64,000 nt of DNA, from contig CBDHFN010000003.1 of NCBI GenBank assembly GCA_965262605.1, positions 1,054,001 to 1,118,000 of the forward strand, in the 5' to 3' direction. The notes below the pieces were generated by a model. The model saw only the letters and a program-made list of their open reading frames with translations. It was not told where the DNA came from and searched no databases. A program made the position numbers and the translations under genes. Positions 16,603-26,343 of this stretch are shown here, piece after piece. Every line of letters starts with the position of its first letter. Position 1 is the first letter of the stretch. This stretch comes from CBDHFN01 sp965262605 (lineage in GTDB: Bacteria > Pseudomonadota > Alphaproteobacteria > JASGCL01).

Positions 16603-18735
16603 TTAATCCAAAAAATCAATCAAAATATTTTTTTCGCCCGATTCAAAATTCACCAATGCCGTATCATCGGTAATTTTCACAATAACACCCGTTCCAAACC
16701 TTGGGTGGCGGACATTATCGCCTAAATTAAATCGGCACGGCTTATGGGCGGGTTTTTTATTATTCGGCTGAAAAGAATTTTGCGGATAAGACGAAGCAGT
16801 ATATCCCAAAACCATTTGTCGTGTTTGGGGCGAAGGAAATTGCCATTCTTGGCTTGGAATTTTGATATTTTCTAAAAAAATTGATGGGGTTTGGCGGTCA
16901 AATCCACCATAAATCATTCGGTTAAGGGCAAAACTGATGAATAATAATTCGCGCGCGCGGGTGATGGCGACATACGCCAATCTGCGTTCTTCTTCAATGC
17001 CATCGTGTTCGTCCAAAGAGCGACTGGACGGAAATACACCTTGTTCCCAGCCCGGCAAGAATACGCATTTAAATTCCAAACCCTTGGCGGAATGAATCGT
17101 TGATAAAACCAGCATATTATCGTTTATATCCTCATCATTATCGGACATAAGCGCGATTTCTTCTAAAAATTCGGTGATTTCGCTATATTTATCCAAATAA
17201 ATCACTAATTCATGCAAATTTTCGCGTTTGGAACGGGCTTGATTTTTATCAGGATTTTTTTGTAAATATTCATAATAACCCAGCGATTCCAATAAATCAT
17301 CGCAAATTACCGAAGGCTTTAAATGCGCGATTTTTGCCGAAATATCGGTTAAGATTTGACAAAATTCGGCTAATTTCGCGGATTTCACGATTTTTTTATC
17401 AAGCATTGCTTGCAAAGCAATGAAATATCCGCAATTATTTTCTTGGCTATATTGTTGAATTTTTTCCATCATTTTATCGCCCAAACCCCGCGTTGGCTTA
17501 TTGGCAATGCGTAAAAACGACAAATTATCTTGAGGCGATTTGCATAATCTTAAATACGCCACGGCATCGCGCACTTCTTCGCGGTTAAAGAATTTTGCCC
17601 CGCCGACAACTTTATAGGGTATTGCATGGTAATTAAGTTCACTTTCAAGGGCGCGCATTTGATAGCTGGCGCGCACTAAAATTGCAAAATCGCGCGGTTG
17701 ATAGCCATTGACTAATAATTTATTCGTATGGGTTGCAATCGTGCGCGCTTCTTGATTCATATCATCAAAACATAGCACCTTGACCGATTCGCCGTGCAAA
17801 TTTTCGGTAAATAAAGTTTTATCGTGCCGTCCTTGATTATTCTTAATAATATTCGTGGCGGAGGCTAAAATATTGGCACTTGAGCGATAATTTTGTTCCA
17901 ATTTAATAATTTTTGTATTGGCAAAGTCTTTGGGAAAATTCAAAATATTCGCAATTTGCGCCCCGCGCCAACCATAAATTGACTGGTCATCATCGCCCAC
18001 AGCGCAAATATTTTGTTCATGATTCACCAATGATTTTAACCATAAATATTGCGCGATATTCGTATCTTGAAATTCATCAACCAAGATAAAACGAAATTTA
18101 TCACGCCAATATTGCGCAATTTCGGGTTGTTTCATTATTTGCAAATTATAAACTAAAATATCGCCAAAATCCATGCTGTTCGCCGCGCGCAATTGCGTTT
18201 GATATTCGCCATAAATTTTCTTGATTAAGGCGCTATGCGCATCAGCCGATGGAAATTCTTGCCATAAAACCCCTAAATCTTTGGATTGATTCATGGCGAA
18301 AACAACCGATGCTGGCTTTATCATTTCATCGGAAATATCCATATTTTTCATGATGCTTTTGATTAACCTTAGGGAATCATCGGCGTCAATGATGGTAAAA
18401 TCACTGGTAAATCCGATTATTTGCGCGTGCCTTCGCAAAATTCGTGCCCCCAAAGAATGAAAAGTTCCCGCCCATAAATGTTTAATATTTTGCGCCAAAT
18501 TTTCATCATTGCAATATTTACCGATGCGAAGTTTCATTTCCCGTGCGGCTTTATTGGTAAAAGTAACCGCGCAAATATTCATGATACCGCAATATCCTTG
18601 ATTAATTAAATGCGCGATGCGTGTGGTTAAAACCCGCGTCTTTCCCGTGCCCGCCCCCGCAAGAATTAATAAAGGACCATTTATTACATGCACAGCTTCG
18701 TGTTGTTGCGGGTTAAGCCCTTGATAAATTGACAT
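16603..18735 (-). CDS. uvrD: UvrD/PcrA-type ATP-dependent DNA helicase
   Basis: This SF1A 3'-5' helicase of 710 residues carries the motifs in order: Q-motif LNPQQHEAV, Walker A GAGTGKT, TFTNKAAREM, Walker B DEFQDTN, GDDDQSIYGWRGA, LEQNYRSS, HSAKGLEFK and the final VAITRAREL. The C-terminus has the Tudor-like VRHPRFGTGVI motif of the UvrD/PcrA group. Its role is mismatch and nucleotide-excision repair and replication restart. The start at 18735 lies 4 bases after the upstream hydrolase stop; an ATG 20 codons earlier would sit inside that gene. Confidence 0.93.
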   Translation of the reverse strand: MSIYQGLNPQQHEAVHVINGPLLILAGAGTGKTRVLTTRIAHLINQGYCGIMNICAVTFTNKAAREMKLRIGKYCNDENLAQNIKHLWAGTFHSLGARILRRHAQIIGFTSDFTIIDADDSLRLIKSIMKNMDISDEMIKPASVVFAMNQSKDLGVLWQEFPSADAHSALIKKIYGEYQTQLRAANSMDFGDILVYNLQIMKQPEIAQYWRDKFRFILVDEFQDTNIAQYLWLKSLVNHEQNICAVGDDDQSIYGWRGAQIANILNFPKDFANTKIIKLEQNYRSSANILASATNIIKNNQGRHDKTLFTENLHGESVKVLCFDDMNQEARTIATHTNKLLVNGYQPRDFAILVRASYQMRALESELNYHAIPYKVVGGAKFFNREEVRDAVAYLRLCKSPQDNLSFLRIANKPTRGLGDKMMEKIQQYSQENNCGYFIALQAMLDKKIVKSAKLAEFCQILTDISAKIAHLKPSVICDDLLESLGYYEYLQKNPDKNQARSKRENLHELVIYLDKYSEITEFLEEIALMSDNDEDINDNMLVLSTIHSAKGLEFKCVFLPGWEQGVFPSSRSLDEHDGIEEERRLAYVAITRARELLFISFALNRMIYGGFDRQTPSIFLENIKIPSQEWQFPSPQTRQMVLGYTASSYPQNSFQPNNKKPAHKPCRFNLGDNVRHPRFGTGVIVKITDDTALVNFESGEKNILIDFLD

Positions 18736-18739
18736 AAAT

Positions 18740-20722
18740 TTATAATTTCCGTTTGATTTTATATTTGTATTTTTTGTGGATAACTTTGGTTGCATCGCAA
18801 AATGCTTGCAATGAACCTTTTAACACAAAATAATTTGGTTGCAAGGATAATTCTTGGTCAATTATCGTTTGCGTATCAAACGCATCTTCGCCTGATTCGC
18901 GCCCAAAACCCATAACCCACCTTGAACTTACCTTGCATGACAAGGGATTTACGCCATCGTGGCTAAATTTTATTTCGTTAGTTTGGTCTTGAAAAAGTTT
19001 TGAAATTGGGTGAGTTTTGCGCCCTAAATCATCAAATCCGTGCATGGTTAATTCATCAGATTCATAATGCGCCGTTGCGTTTCGTTGCCATTGCCACGCA
19101 ACCCCCGCCATTTTTGGCGAATCGCCCATTTTAATCACATTTTTTTTGGGCAAAATCGGTAAATTTATTTGGCAATCTTTGGTGTTTAGGGTAATTTCAA
19201 ATGGTTTTTCACAGGGAATAATTTGGCTAAAATAACTGCAACCAAAGGCAAGGCGCAATTTATAACCCGCAGGCACTTCAAATCCCAGCGCGTCTAAATC
19301 AAAACTTAGCTTGGTAAATTTGCCAATTTTCAATTTTTTTACTTTGGTTTGCGCGGTATTTAACGATAAATTGACGCAAGCATAGCTTAGTCTTGTGCTA
19401 TAACCATCTGGGGCAACCATATTTAAGCGCACGATAATTTGCGCTAAAGCTTGATTTGTGGCAAATTTTATGCTTATTTTGGGGTATCCTAAAATTCTTA
19501 ATGAATTTTTTAATGGCGCCGTTTCAAAACATAAAGCCCGCGCATCATCGGCGTGTTGATTCGGGGCAAAATCGCCATCAACCGCCAATCCTGAAAGGTA
19601 TCTGCCCGCTTTATGCCCATGTTTTAAATCAAAAGGCACAATTTTTTGTTCGGAAATTTTATCGCGTTTTAATTCCAAGCGACCATTTGCGTGGCAAAAT
19701 AATCTTTTTGTAATGGGGCGATATGATTTATAATCGGCAACTTCATGCCAAAAACCAGAACGGCGGGCAATTTCGGCGGTATTTTGCGATGGTTTTTGGA
19801 TAAATACGCGTAATTTTGGTGTTGAATCATAATTATTCGCGATTTTTTTGACATGAAAATCGGCGAATTTCACAACTTCGCCCAAAAAATCAAAATTCGG
19901 GCGCACACGCACAAGGTTTGGATAAGCATGTTCCCAAGGTCCCATGACGCCATAAGCTGGCACGGTTAAATTTTGCATGGTGCGCATCATCCAACTGGCA
20001 TAAAGGTCGTTCCAGCCACCCACCATTAATACGGGCACTTGAATCGCGTGAAAATCCTGATTAATTGAACCATGCCGCCAATAATCGTCAAATAACTGCT
20101 TTTCATGCCATGTTTTCGCCAACATATCCATGTTTTCAAGCCGCGCAAGCCATATTTTCAGCCATTCTTCGCCGATTAAGCGCGGGTCGGGGCAGCGTGA
20201 TTGATAAGCATTCATTTGCGCCGACCATAAAAGATTTTCGGATAATAAACAGCCACCGCGATAATGAATATCTAAATTATATCTGTCATCAGTTGCGCAA
20301 GAAGCAATCACAGCGCGCAAGTTTTTCGGGCGAAGCGCGGCTAATTGCAAGCAGTTAAAACCGCCCCAACTATTGCCCATCATAATAACATTGCCATCAC
20401 ACCAATCTTGCTTGGCAATCCAAGCGATAATTTCACAGGCATCTTGCCATTCTTGGTCGGTATATTCATCAACCATATCGCCCAATGATTCACCCGTGCC
20501 ACGCAAATCCACGCGCACGCCCGCATAGTGATTTTGCGCAAAATACGGGTAAGCCAATTCATCGCGATGCTCCATGCCGCCTTGCTTGCGATACGGAATA
20601 AATTCAAAAATCGCGGGAATTTTTTGGGGAATTTGTGGCAACCAAAGCCTTGCCGATAATTCAACCCCGTCCTGCATCTTAATAACCAAATGATTGTCAA
20701 CTTTAATTGATATTTTTTGCAT
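18740..20722 (-). CDS. CocE/NonD-family X-Pro dipeptidyl-peptidase-like hydrolase
   Basis: The roughly 660-residue protein has an N-terminal alpha/beta-hydrolase domain (MQDGVELSARLWLP, RGTGESLG, nucleophile Ser in MGNSWGGF near residue 122, GPWEHAYP carrying the likely catalytic His) and a C-terminal jelly-roll domain typical of CocE/X-Pro dipeptidyl peptidases. It should cleave an ester or an X-Pro peptide; the substrate is unknown, and no signal peptide is evident. Two starts are possible: 20722 with GAGGGG very close upstream (chosen) or 20734 without a site. A perfect DnaA-box 9-mer lies inside the 3' end (18775-18783), probably by chance. Confidence 0.82.
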   Translation of the reverse strand: MQKISIKVDNHLVIKMQDGVELSARLWLPQIPQKIPAIFEFIPYRKQGGMEHRDELAYPYFAQNHYAGVRVDLRGTGESLGDMVDEYTDQEWQDACEIIAWIAKQDWCDGNVIMMGNSWGGFNCLQLAALRPKNLRAVIASCATDDRYNLDIHYRGGCLLSENLLWSAQMNAYQSRCPDPRLIGEEWLKIWLARLENMDMLAKTWHEKQLFDDYWRHGSINQDFHAIQVPVLMVGGWNDLYASWMMRTMQNLTVPAYGVMGPWEHAYPNLVRVRPNFDFLGEVVKFADFHVKKIANNYDSTPKLRVFIQKPSQNTAEIARRSGFWHEVADYKSYRPITKRLFCHANGRLELKRDKISEQKIVPFDLKHGHKAGRYLSGLAVDGDFAPNQHADDARALCFETAPLKNSLRILGYPKISIKFATNQALAQIIVRLNMVAPDGYSTRLSYACVNLSLNTAQTKVKKLKIGKFTKLSFDLDALGFEVPAGYKLRLAFGCSYFSQIIPCEKPFEITLNTKDCQINLPILPKKNVIKMGDSPKMAGVAWQWQRNATAHYESDELTMHGFDDLGRKTHPISKLFQDQTNEIKFSHDGVNPLSCKVSSRWVMGFGRESGEDAFDTQTIIDQELSLQPNYFVLKGSLQAFCDATKVIHKKYKYKIKRKL

Positions 20723-20768
20723 AACCCCTCGCATTTGCTTGATTATTTTATCGCAAAATATTTTGAAG

Positions 20769-21941
20769 TCAAGGAGTATTAGGTTTAGGTAGAAAGCTTA
20801 CGATAATTAAAGTCGCAAGCGAAACCGCCATCATCACCCATAAAATACCATCATAACCCATGGATTTTACGGCGGGTCCAATTAACCATACTGCAAATGA
20901 GCTAATGCCAAACGAAATAGTCAATCGCATACCCGCAACCGAAGAGCGCATTCTGTCGTCAATATATTTTCCAATCATCGCATCGGTAAAAGGAATCGCG
21001 CCAAAAATACAGGACATCCAACCCAATAATCCCAGATAAAAAAGCCAATCTTGCCCTAAATTCGTTAAAATCACAAAAAATACTTGCCCTGCAACTAAAC
21101 CAGCGTATAATGATTTTAAAGAATATTTATCAATGCACCTGCCAATAAATAATTGCACAAACGATGCAACACCATAAATCAAGGCTAAATATAAGCCAAG
21201 CTGGGCGGGGTCATTGGTGATATTTTGAAATTTGGCTTGTAATAATTGCCCATTAGCATTGGTGGTAAAATTAAATAAAAAACTTATGCCAACATTCGCC
21301 ATAATCATGACTATCATCAAGCGAAATAAAAATTTAGCATCAAAATTATTAATTTTACTGGGGCGTTTTTTGGGCGATTCGGTTTCATGGGCGTTAAGCC
21401 AAAAAATTATGCCGACAATAAATGAAATGCCCGCTGGCAAAATAAACGCCATGCGCCAACCAAAATATTTCATGATAAAGCCACTCATCAAAGCGGCGAT
21501 TGCGACCCCTAAATTGCCAAACAAGCCGTTAAAACCAATAATTTTGCCGTATTTTTCTTGTCCTTGCAATAACATTGGAATGCCAACAGGGTGATAAATC
21601 GCGCTAAACACGCCTAAAATCGTTAAATAAATGCCAATTTCCAACGCAGAATCGGCTTGGCTGATTAATAATAAGCTTAGGCTCATACCCATAAAAAAAA
21701 TCATCATCATGGGTTTGCGCCCAAAATTATCGGCTAACTTACCCGCAACAATGGATAATAACCCAAAGCAAATAAATGCCCCCGTGTTATACGGCATTAA
21801 ATCTTGCCAATTGCTTATATGAAACTCTTGCGCTATCACCACTACAACGGCGGCAAAAATTAATAAAAACGCATGGTCAATGGTATGGGCGATATTAAGC
21901 AAAATACTTGTTAATTTAGATTGCTTAATATTTTCAGACAT
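20769..21941 (-). CDS. MFS transporter, fosmidomycin-resistance (Fsr)-like
   Basis: The 390-residue protein has about 12 membrane helices with the MFS loop-2/3 motif GKLADNFGRKPMM near residue 70 and a matching loop in the second half (IGRCIDKYSLKS). The N-terminus with AHTIDHAFLLIFAAV and the IYHPVGIPML segment recall the Fsr/YfkF-like branch, which exports drugs or small organic anions. The substrate is unknown. It begins one base after the FYDLN gene stop, so the two are coupled. It probably belongs to the operon that continues to uvrD and the TlpA-like gene. Confidence 0.85.
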   Translation of the reverse strand: MSENIKQSKLTSILLNIAHTIDHAFLLIFAAVVVVIAQEFHISNWQDLMPYNTGAFICFGLLSIVAGKLADNFGRKPMMMIFFMGMSLSLLLISQADSALEIGIYLTILGVFSAIYHPVGIPMLLQGQEKYGKIIGFNGLFGNLGVAIAALMSGFIMKYFGWRMAFILPAGISFIVGIIFWLNAHETESPKKRPSKINNFDAKFLFRLMIVMIMANVGISFLFNFTTNANGQLLQAKFQNITNDPAQLGLYLALIYGVASFVQLFIGRCIDKYSLKSLYAGLVAGQVFFVILTNLGQDWLFYLGLLGWMSCIFGAIPFTDAMIGKYIDDRMRSSVAGMRLTISFGISSFAVWLIGPAVKSMGYDGILWVMMAVSLATLIIVSFLPKPNTP

Positions 21942-21942
21942 A

Positions 21943-22248
21943 TTAGGATTCGTCGTTTTCTTTTTCTTCGGGTGCTATATCAACATCTTCGTCATTTGAA
22001 CCCAAATCAGTTGTATCTTCGGGAATAATATCGTCTTCTTCAACACCAAATTCGGTGCCGTCTTTTTCCTCTTTAATATCATTAATATGTTTAGGCAATA
22101 ATTTAAGCGCATGATGCGGATTATGCGTGTTATTGCAATTTGGGCAAATAATATTGCGTTCTTCAACTGGTAATTTGCCTTGCATATCGTAAAACAAAGC
22201 CCCACAAGATTGGCATAAATGTTTATTGCCCCATTCCGTCTGTATCAT
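21943..22248 (-). CDS. FYDLN-acid-domain (TIGR02300) zinc-ribbon protein
   Basis: The 101-residue protein begins with a zinc-ribbon in which CQSCGALFYDM (near residues 12-22) and CPNC (near 36) supply four cysteines; CGxxFYDL is the signature of the TIGR02300 family, which is characteristic of Alphaproteobacteria. The second half is a very acidic tail (many Glu/Asp to the end), also typical. The function of the family is not established. AGGAAAAAATC precedes the ATG. It is the first gene of the minus-strand run down to 16071. Confidence 0.88.
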   Translation of the reverse strand: MIQTEWGNKHLCQSCGALFYDMQGKLPVEERNIICPNCNNTHNPHHALKLLPKHINDIKEEKDGTEFGVEEDDIIPEDTTDLGSNDEDVDIAPEEKENDES

Positions 22249-22341
22249 GATTTTTTCCTATATTTTTAAGAATCTTAAAATTGAATTATGAAATATCATG
22301 GCGAATGTCAAGATAATTTTTGAAATAAAATAATTTTGAAT

Positions 22342-23403
22342 TTACCGAATGATTTTTTGCCAAGCTTCGTTTATTGCTTGCTGAAATTCCCATGAATGAA
22401 ATTCATTGGGCATTATTTTAATCGGGTTTTTCGGGTCAATGGGGTTTTGCGCTGGATAAATATAGGGATTTTTAAGGTATTTATTATTTGTTAAGCGCAT
22501 AATATCGCGATTTGCGGTTGCCAAATTTAATGATTCGCAGAAATTTTTATTAACAAGCGGTTGCGCCAAATAATTAATAAAAGCATAAATATTTTCATCA
22601 TGATGCCAATTTTTACTTAAACAAAAAACTAATTCATCGGCAATAATGCCCTCTTTGGGATATTGAATTTGAAAATCTTTCAAATTATTTATCGTATTTA
22701 AATTGCGTGAATCGGTTAAAACGAAACTTGCCTCCAAATTCGTATATTTTTCAAACACATCTTCGCTGATGATAGTATCAGTTTTATTGCCTTGAAGAAA
22801 ATATTGAATTTTTTTTATGTTATCTAAGTTCGCAAATTTTCCACTTAAACCCATATATTTAAAAGCAATTCTGAAAATTAAATGGGGGTTGTTTTCCCAA
22901 ATTATTTTTTGGTTGCTAGGTTTCTTATTAAAAAAATAACCATAGCTTGGATTAGTCAATTTTATCGCCGATTGGCTTAAAATAAAATAATTATAAAATC
23001 CCATGGGCACAAAAAAATCTCTCATTGCACCATTATCGTAATTAATGATAGATTGGTTGTTAGAATTATTTGTTGCCGCAAATTTCAACACCCCAAATTC
23101 TGATAAATACCCTAATTGCTTCATGTTATAGGCGCTTTGGGCATTAATTAAGAAAATATCAAAATCATTTTTATTTTCTTGCATATTTTTAATGATGACA
23201 TTAGCATCATGAAAATATTGCAACCGAATTTTAATGCCGTAAGAATCTTCAATATCTTGCCAAATATTATTGTCAAGTTCGTGGATTTGATGCGCAATAT
23301 GCAAGGTAAAGCCCTTTTGCGCCAGCGCAGGCTTGCCAACTAGCATTGCGCCAATTGCATAATTGACGGATTGGATAAATTTACGCCGTAAGATATTATT
23401 CAT
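22342..23403 (-). CDS. PotD/PotF-like extracellular solute-binding protein
   Basis: The 353-residue product has an N-terminal export signal (RRKFIQSVNYAIG, hydrophobic core, PALAQ) and the layout of polyamine-type periplasmic binding proteins: FDIFLINAQSAYNMKQLGYL near residues 78-100, an IISED switch, IADELVF and an ending WEFQQAINEAWQKI. Typical members bind spermidine or putrescine for ABC import, but no permease or ATPase gene is adjacent, so it may act with a distant transporter or as a sensor. There is no ribosome site; TATATA lies 6 bases before the ATG, with TTGCAA 19 bases further up, so it may be another leaderless gene, though the spacing is long. Confidence 0.7.
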   Translation of the reverse strand: MNNILRRKFIQSVNYAIGAMLVGKPALAQKGFTLHIAHQIHELDNNIWQDIEDSYGIKIRLQYFHDANVIIKNMQENKNDFDIFLINAQSAYNMKQLGYLSEFGVLKFAATNNSNNQSIINYDNGAMRDFFVPMGFYNYFILSQSAIKLTNPSYGYFFNKKPSNQKIIWENNPHLIFRIAFKYMGLSGKFANLDNIKKIQYFLQGNKTDTIISEDVFEKYTNLEASFVLTDSRNLNTINNLKDFQIQYPKEGIIADELVFCLSKNWHHDENIYAFINYLAQPLVNKNFCESLNLATANRDIMRLTNNKYLKNPYIYPAQNPIDPKNPIKIMPNEFHSWEFQQAINEAWQKIIR

Positions 23404-23506
23404 ATTAAATATATATAATTTGTTTTAAATTCAATTGCAATAAAATTATTCACTTGATTTTATTAAGATTTATGGTTTATATAATTTTTTTAACAAAGGT
23501 CAAAAT

Positions 23507-25183
23507 ATGAAACATCAATTTGTATATTTTATGCAAGCCATCGGTAAAATTTACCCCGGTGGCAAAGAAGTATTAAAAAATATCCATTTACAATTTCTTC
23601 CCAACGCTAAAATTGGCGTATTGGGCGAAAACGGGTCGGGTAAATCAACTTTATTAAAAATCATGGCGGGCATGGATAAGGATTATAATGGCGAAGCATG
23701 GGCAGCCGAGGGGGTAACGGTGGGATATTTGCCCCAAGAACCCAAGCTTGACCCAAAATTATCGGTGGGCGAAAATGTCTTGCAAGCCTTAGCCCCGATA
23801 AAAAAAATCGTTGATGAATTTAACGAAATTTCCATGAAATTGGGCGAAGTTAGCGATAATGATGAAATGATGCGCTTAATTGATTTGCAATCAGCCTTAC
23901 AAGAAAAAATAGATGCCGCTGATGCGTGGGATTTAGAATCAACAATTGATGTTGCGATGGACGCGTTGCGTTGTCCGCCTGCCGATTGGGCGGTTGATAA
24001 ATTATCAGGGGGCGAAGTGCGCCGTGTTGCCTTATGCAAGTTATTATTGGAAAAACCCGATATGTTGCTTTTGGACGAACCAACGAACCATTTAGATGCA
24101 GAATCTATTGCTTGGCTTGAAAGATTTTTAGAAGAATACAAAGGTTGCGTGGTTATGGTTACCCATGACCGCTATTTTTTGGATAATGTCACGGGCTGGA
24201 TTTTAGAATTAGACCGCGGGCATGGCATTCCATATGAAGGTAATTACACCGAATGGTTAAAACAAAAACAAAAACGACTCGCCCAAGAAGAGCGCACCGA
24301 AACCGCGAAAATGCGTGCCTTAGCCGAGGAGCAAGAATGGGTTTCATCAAACCCCAAAGCCCGCCAAGCAAAATCAAAAGCCCGCATTAAATCATATGAA
24401 GATTTATTGGCGCAAACGAACGAGAAAAAATCCATCACCGAACAAATTATTATTCCCAATGGACCAAGATTAGGGGGTAATGTTATTGAAGCCATTGACT
24501 TAGCAAAGTCTTACAATGATAAATTATTATTTGATGGTTTAAATTTTCGTTTGCCACCGGGGGGAATTATTGGCGTAATTGGACCAAATGGTGCGGGTAA
24601 AACGACTTTATTTCGGCTTTTAACTGGGCAAGAAACCCCGGATAAAGGCAGCATAAAATTGGGCGAAACCGTGAAATTGGGTTTTGTGGATCAATCCCGT
24701 TCTTCGTTAAGCGATAATAATAATGTTTGGGAAGAAATTACCGCATCGCTTGATGTTTTAGACCTAGGCGGCAAACAAGTGCCATCAAGGGCATATGTAT
24801 CGTCTTTTAATTTTCGGGGCAGCGATCAACAGAAAAAAGTCGGTAATTTATCGGGCGGGGAACGCAACCGCGTGCATTTAGCGAAAATGCTTAAAATGGG
24901 GGCGAATGTCTTGCTTTTGGACGAACCAACCAATGATTTGGATGTTGACACTTTGCGCGCGCTGGAAGAAGCCTTAAATGATTTTGCTGGTTGCGCCGTG
25001 GTTATCTCGCATGATAGATGGTTTTTAGACCGCATCGCCACCCATATTTTAGCATTTGAAGGCGATTCGCATGTTGAATGGTTTGAAGGCAATTATCAAG
25101 CATATGAAGAAGATAAGAAACGCCGTTTAGGCATTGACGCAAGCCAACCGCATCGCTTAAAATTCCGTAAATTTTCCCGTTAG
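23507..25183 (+). CDS. ettA: Energy-dependent translational throttle protein EttA (ABC-F)
   Basis: EttA is a cytoplasmic ABC-F ATPase that binds the ribosomal E site and gates early elongation according to the ATP/ADP ratio. The 558-residue protein has two ABC cassettes: Walker A GENGSGKST and signature LSGGEVRR, then GPNGAGKTT and LSGGERNR, each with an LLLDEPTN Walker B. The arm and the charged inter-domain linker (about 240-310) and the opening YFMQAIGKIYPGGKEVL match EttA rather than Uup or YheS. A TATAAT at 23480-23485 and a weak GGT site precede the ATG. The AEC transporter gene starts one base after the stop. Confidence 0.93.
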   Translation: MKHQFVYFMQAIGKIYPGGKEVLKNIHLQFLPNAKIGVLGENGSGKSTLLKIMAGMDKDYNGEAWAAEGVTVGYLPQEPKLDPKLSVGENVLQALAPIKKIVDEFNEISMKLGEVSDNDEMMRLIDLQSALQEKIDAADAWDLESTIDVAMDALRCPPADWAVDKLSGGEVRRVALCKLLLEKPDMLLLDEPTNHLDAESIAWLERFLEEYKGCVVMVTHDRYFLDNVTGWILELDRGHGIPYEGNYTEWLKQKQKRLAQEERTETAKMRALAEEQEWVSSNPKARQAKSKARIKSYEDLLAQTNEKKSITEQIIIPNGPRLGGNVIEAIDLAKSYNDKLLFDGLNFRLPPGGIIGVIGPNGAGKTTLFRLLTGQETPDKGSIKLGETVKLGFVDQSRSSLSDNNNVWEEITASLDVLDLGGKQVPSRAYVSSFNFRGSDQQKKVGNLSGGERNRVHLAKMLKMGANVLLLDEPTNDLDVDTLRALEEALNDFAGCAVVISHDRWFLDRIATHILAFEGDSHVEWFEGNYQAYEEDKKRRLGIDASQPHRLKFRKFSR

Positions 25184-25184
25184 T

Positions 25185-26087
25185 ATGGCGATAATTGGCT
25201 TATTTATACCGATAATAATCATTCTTGGCTTAGGATATGCCACGAAATATTATAAATTTTTTCCCGCCGAACAAATGGCAGGGTTAGAAAAATTTCTTTA
25301 TTGGATTGGTTTTCCATGCTTGATAGTTGTCAGCTTATTAAAAACTGATTTTAACAGCGCGCCCGTTTTGAATTTAGTAATTTCGCTTTGCGGGGCGCAA
25401 TTATTAATGGGTGGCTTAACTTTATTATTTTCTTGGGATAAGAAAATTTCGCCATCAGGATATGGCAGTATTTTTCAATGTCAAGTTCGCTGGAATAGCT
25501 ATTTTTCATTGGCTTTGGCGGGATTGGCATATGGTGAAAAAGGCATCGCGATTATGTCTATTATTATGACGGCAATGATACCTTGGGCGAATTTTTTGGC
25601 TATTTGGGGGTTTAGCAAATTCGGCAATGCCAAAGGGCAATTTGCGCAAGAATTATTTAAAAATCCCTTTATTATCGCCTGTATTCTGGGAATTTTAGGC
25701 AATTATTGGGATATTCGCCCCAAATTTTTATTGGATTCGTTAAATATCTTGGGGCAAACAACCATTGCCTTGGGTTTAGTTTCGGTGGGTGCCGCCCTTG
25801 ATTTTAGTATATTGCAAAAAATTGGCGGGCGAATTGGTGTTTGGGCATTGGTAAGGTTAATTATTATGCCACTCATTGCCATATTATTCATGAATTATTT
25901 CAATATTACGGGTATTGCCTTTATGATGGGGCTTATCGCCAGTTCAAGCCCAACGGCAACTTCGGGATATGTTTTGGCAAAAAAATTGGGGGGCGATGCA
26001 CCCGTGATGGCAATGTTAATTTGCTTGACGCATTTGGGGGCGTTAATCACCATGCCTTTATTTATGTATACCCTGATTCCCCAATAA
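25185..26087 (+). CDS. AEC-family (auxin efflux carrier-like) transporter
   Basis: This 300-residue membrane protein has about 10 helices in two halves, the topology of AEC permeases. Recognisable segments are IIILGLGYATKYYKFF at the N-terminus, the polar turn FQCQVRWNSYFSLALAG near residue 105, and MGLIASSSPTATSGYV near residue 245, where bacterial AEC carriers have a conserved SSxPxA stretch. Bacterial members move malate, malonate or other small acids; the substrate here is unknown. It is separated from ettA by a single base and is probably co-transcribed with it. Confidence 0.83.
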   Translation: MAIIGLFIPIIIILGLGYATKYYKFFPAEQMAGLEKFLYWIGFPCLIVVSLLKTDFNSAPVLNLVISLCGAQLLMGGLTLLFSWDKKISPSGYGSIFQCQVRWNSYFSLALAGLAYGEKGIAIMSIIMTAMIPWANFLAIWGFSKFGNAKGQFAQELFKNPFIIACILGILGNYWDIRPKFLLDSLNILGQTTIALGLVSVGAALDFSILQKIGGRIGVWALVRLIIMPLIAILFMNYFNITGIAFMMGLIASSSPTATSGYVLAKKLGGDAPVMAMLICLTHLGALITMPLFMYTLIPQ

Positions 26088-26129
26088 TATTAAAAATTAT
26101 CATCGCTAACGGGATTAAATATTTTAAGT

Positions 26130-26181
26130 TTAAGGGGGATTTTTTCTCTGTGCTAACGCAACAGCTCAAAATCCCCCTTAA
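26130..26181. repeat. Inverted repeat, 14-bp perfect arms
   Basis: TTAAGGGGGATTTT (26130-26143) and AAAATCCCCCTTAA (26168-26181) flank a 24-base loop in the gap after the AEC gene. A T-run follows the left arm only. It may be part of a composite terminator or a dispersed repeat. Confidence 0.6.
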
Positions 26182-26191
26182 CAACCCCCTT

Positions 26192-26248
26192 TATAGTCAA
26201 AATTTGACCAATAGATTTATTTTAAATCTATTGGGTATTTTGACTATA
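26192..26248. terminator. Long imperfect hairpin, probable terminator or small repeat element
   Basis: The arms at 26192-26219 and 26223-26248 pair over most of their length (TATAGTCAAAAT... / ...ATTTTGACTATA) around a 3-base loop. It lies 100 bases after the ettA-AEC pair and 95 bases before the next gene. The long A/T-rich arms are atypical for a simple terminator. Apart from this hairpin and the inverted repeat at 26130-26181, the gap 26088-26343 shows nothing else. Confidence 0.5.
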
Positions 26249-26343
26249 TAATTTTATGAATAACAATTAATTTGCTTGATTATAATTTAAATTAAAGTTA
26301 AATATCTGCTAAGGAATCTTCATCACATATTCAAGAAAAAGCC

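Noticed and set aside
18775..18783. Functional DnaA box
   Set aside because: A perfect 9-mer, but inside the coding end of the CocE-like gene and without others nearby; chance occurrence is likely.
23683..24141. 152-codon frame antisense to ettA
   Set aside because: It lies wholly within a clearly recognised ABC-F gene and shows no family resemblance.
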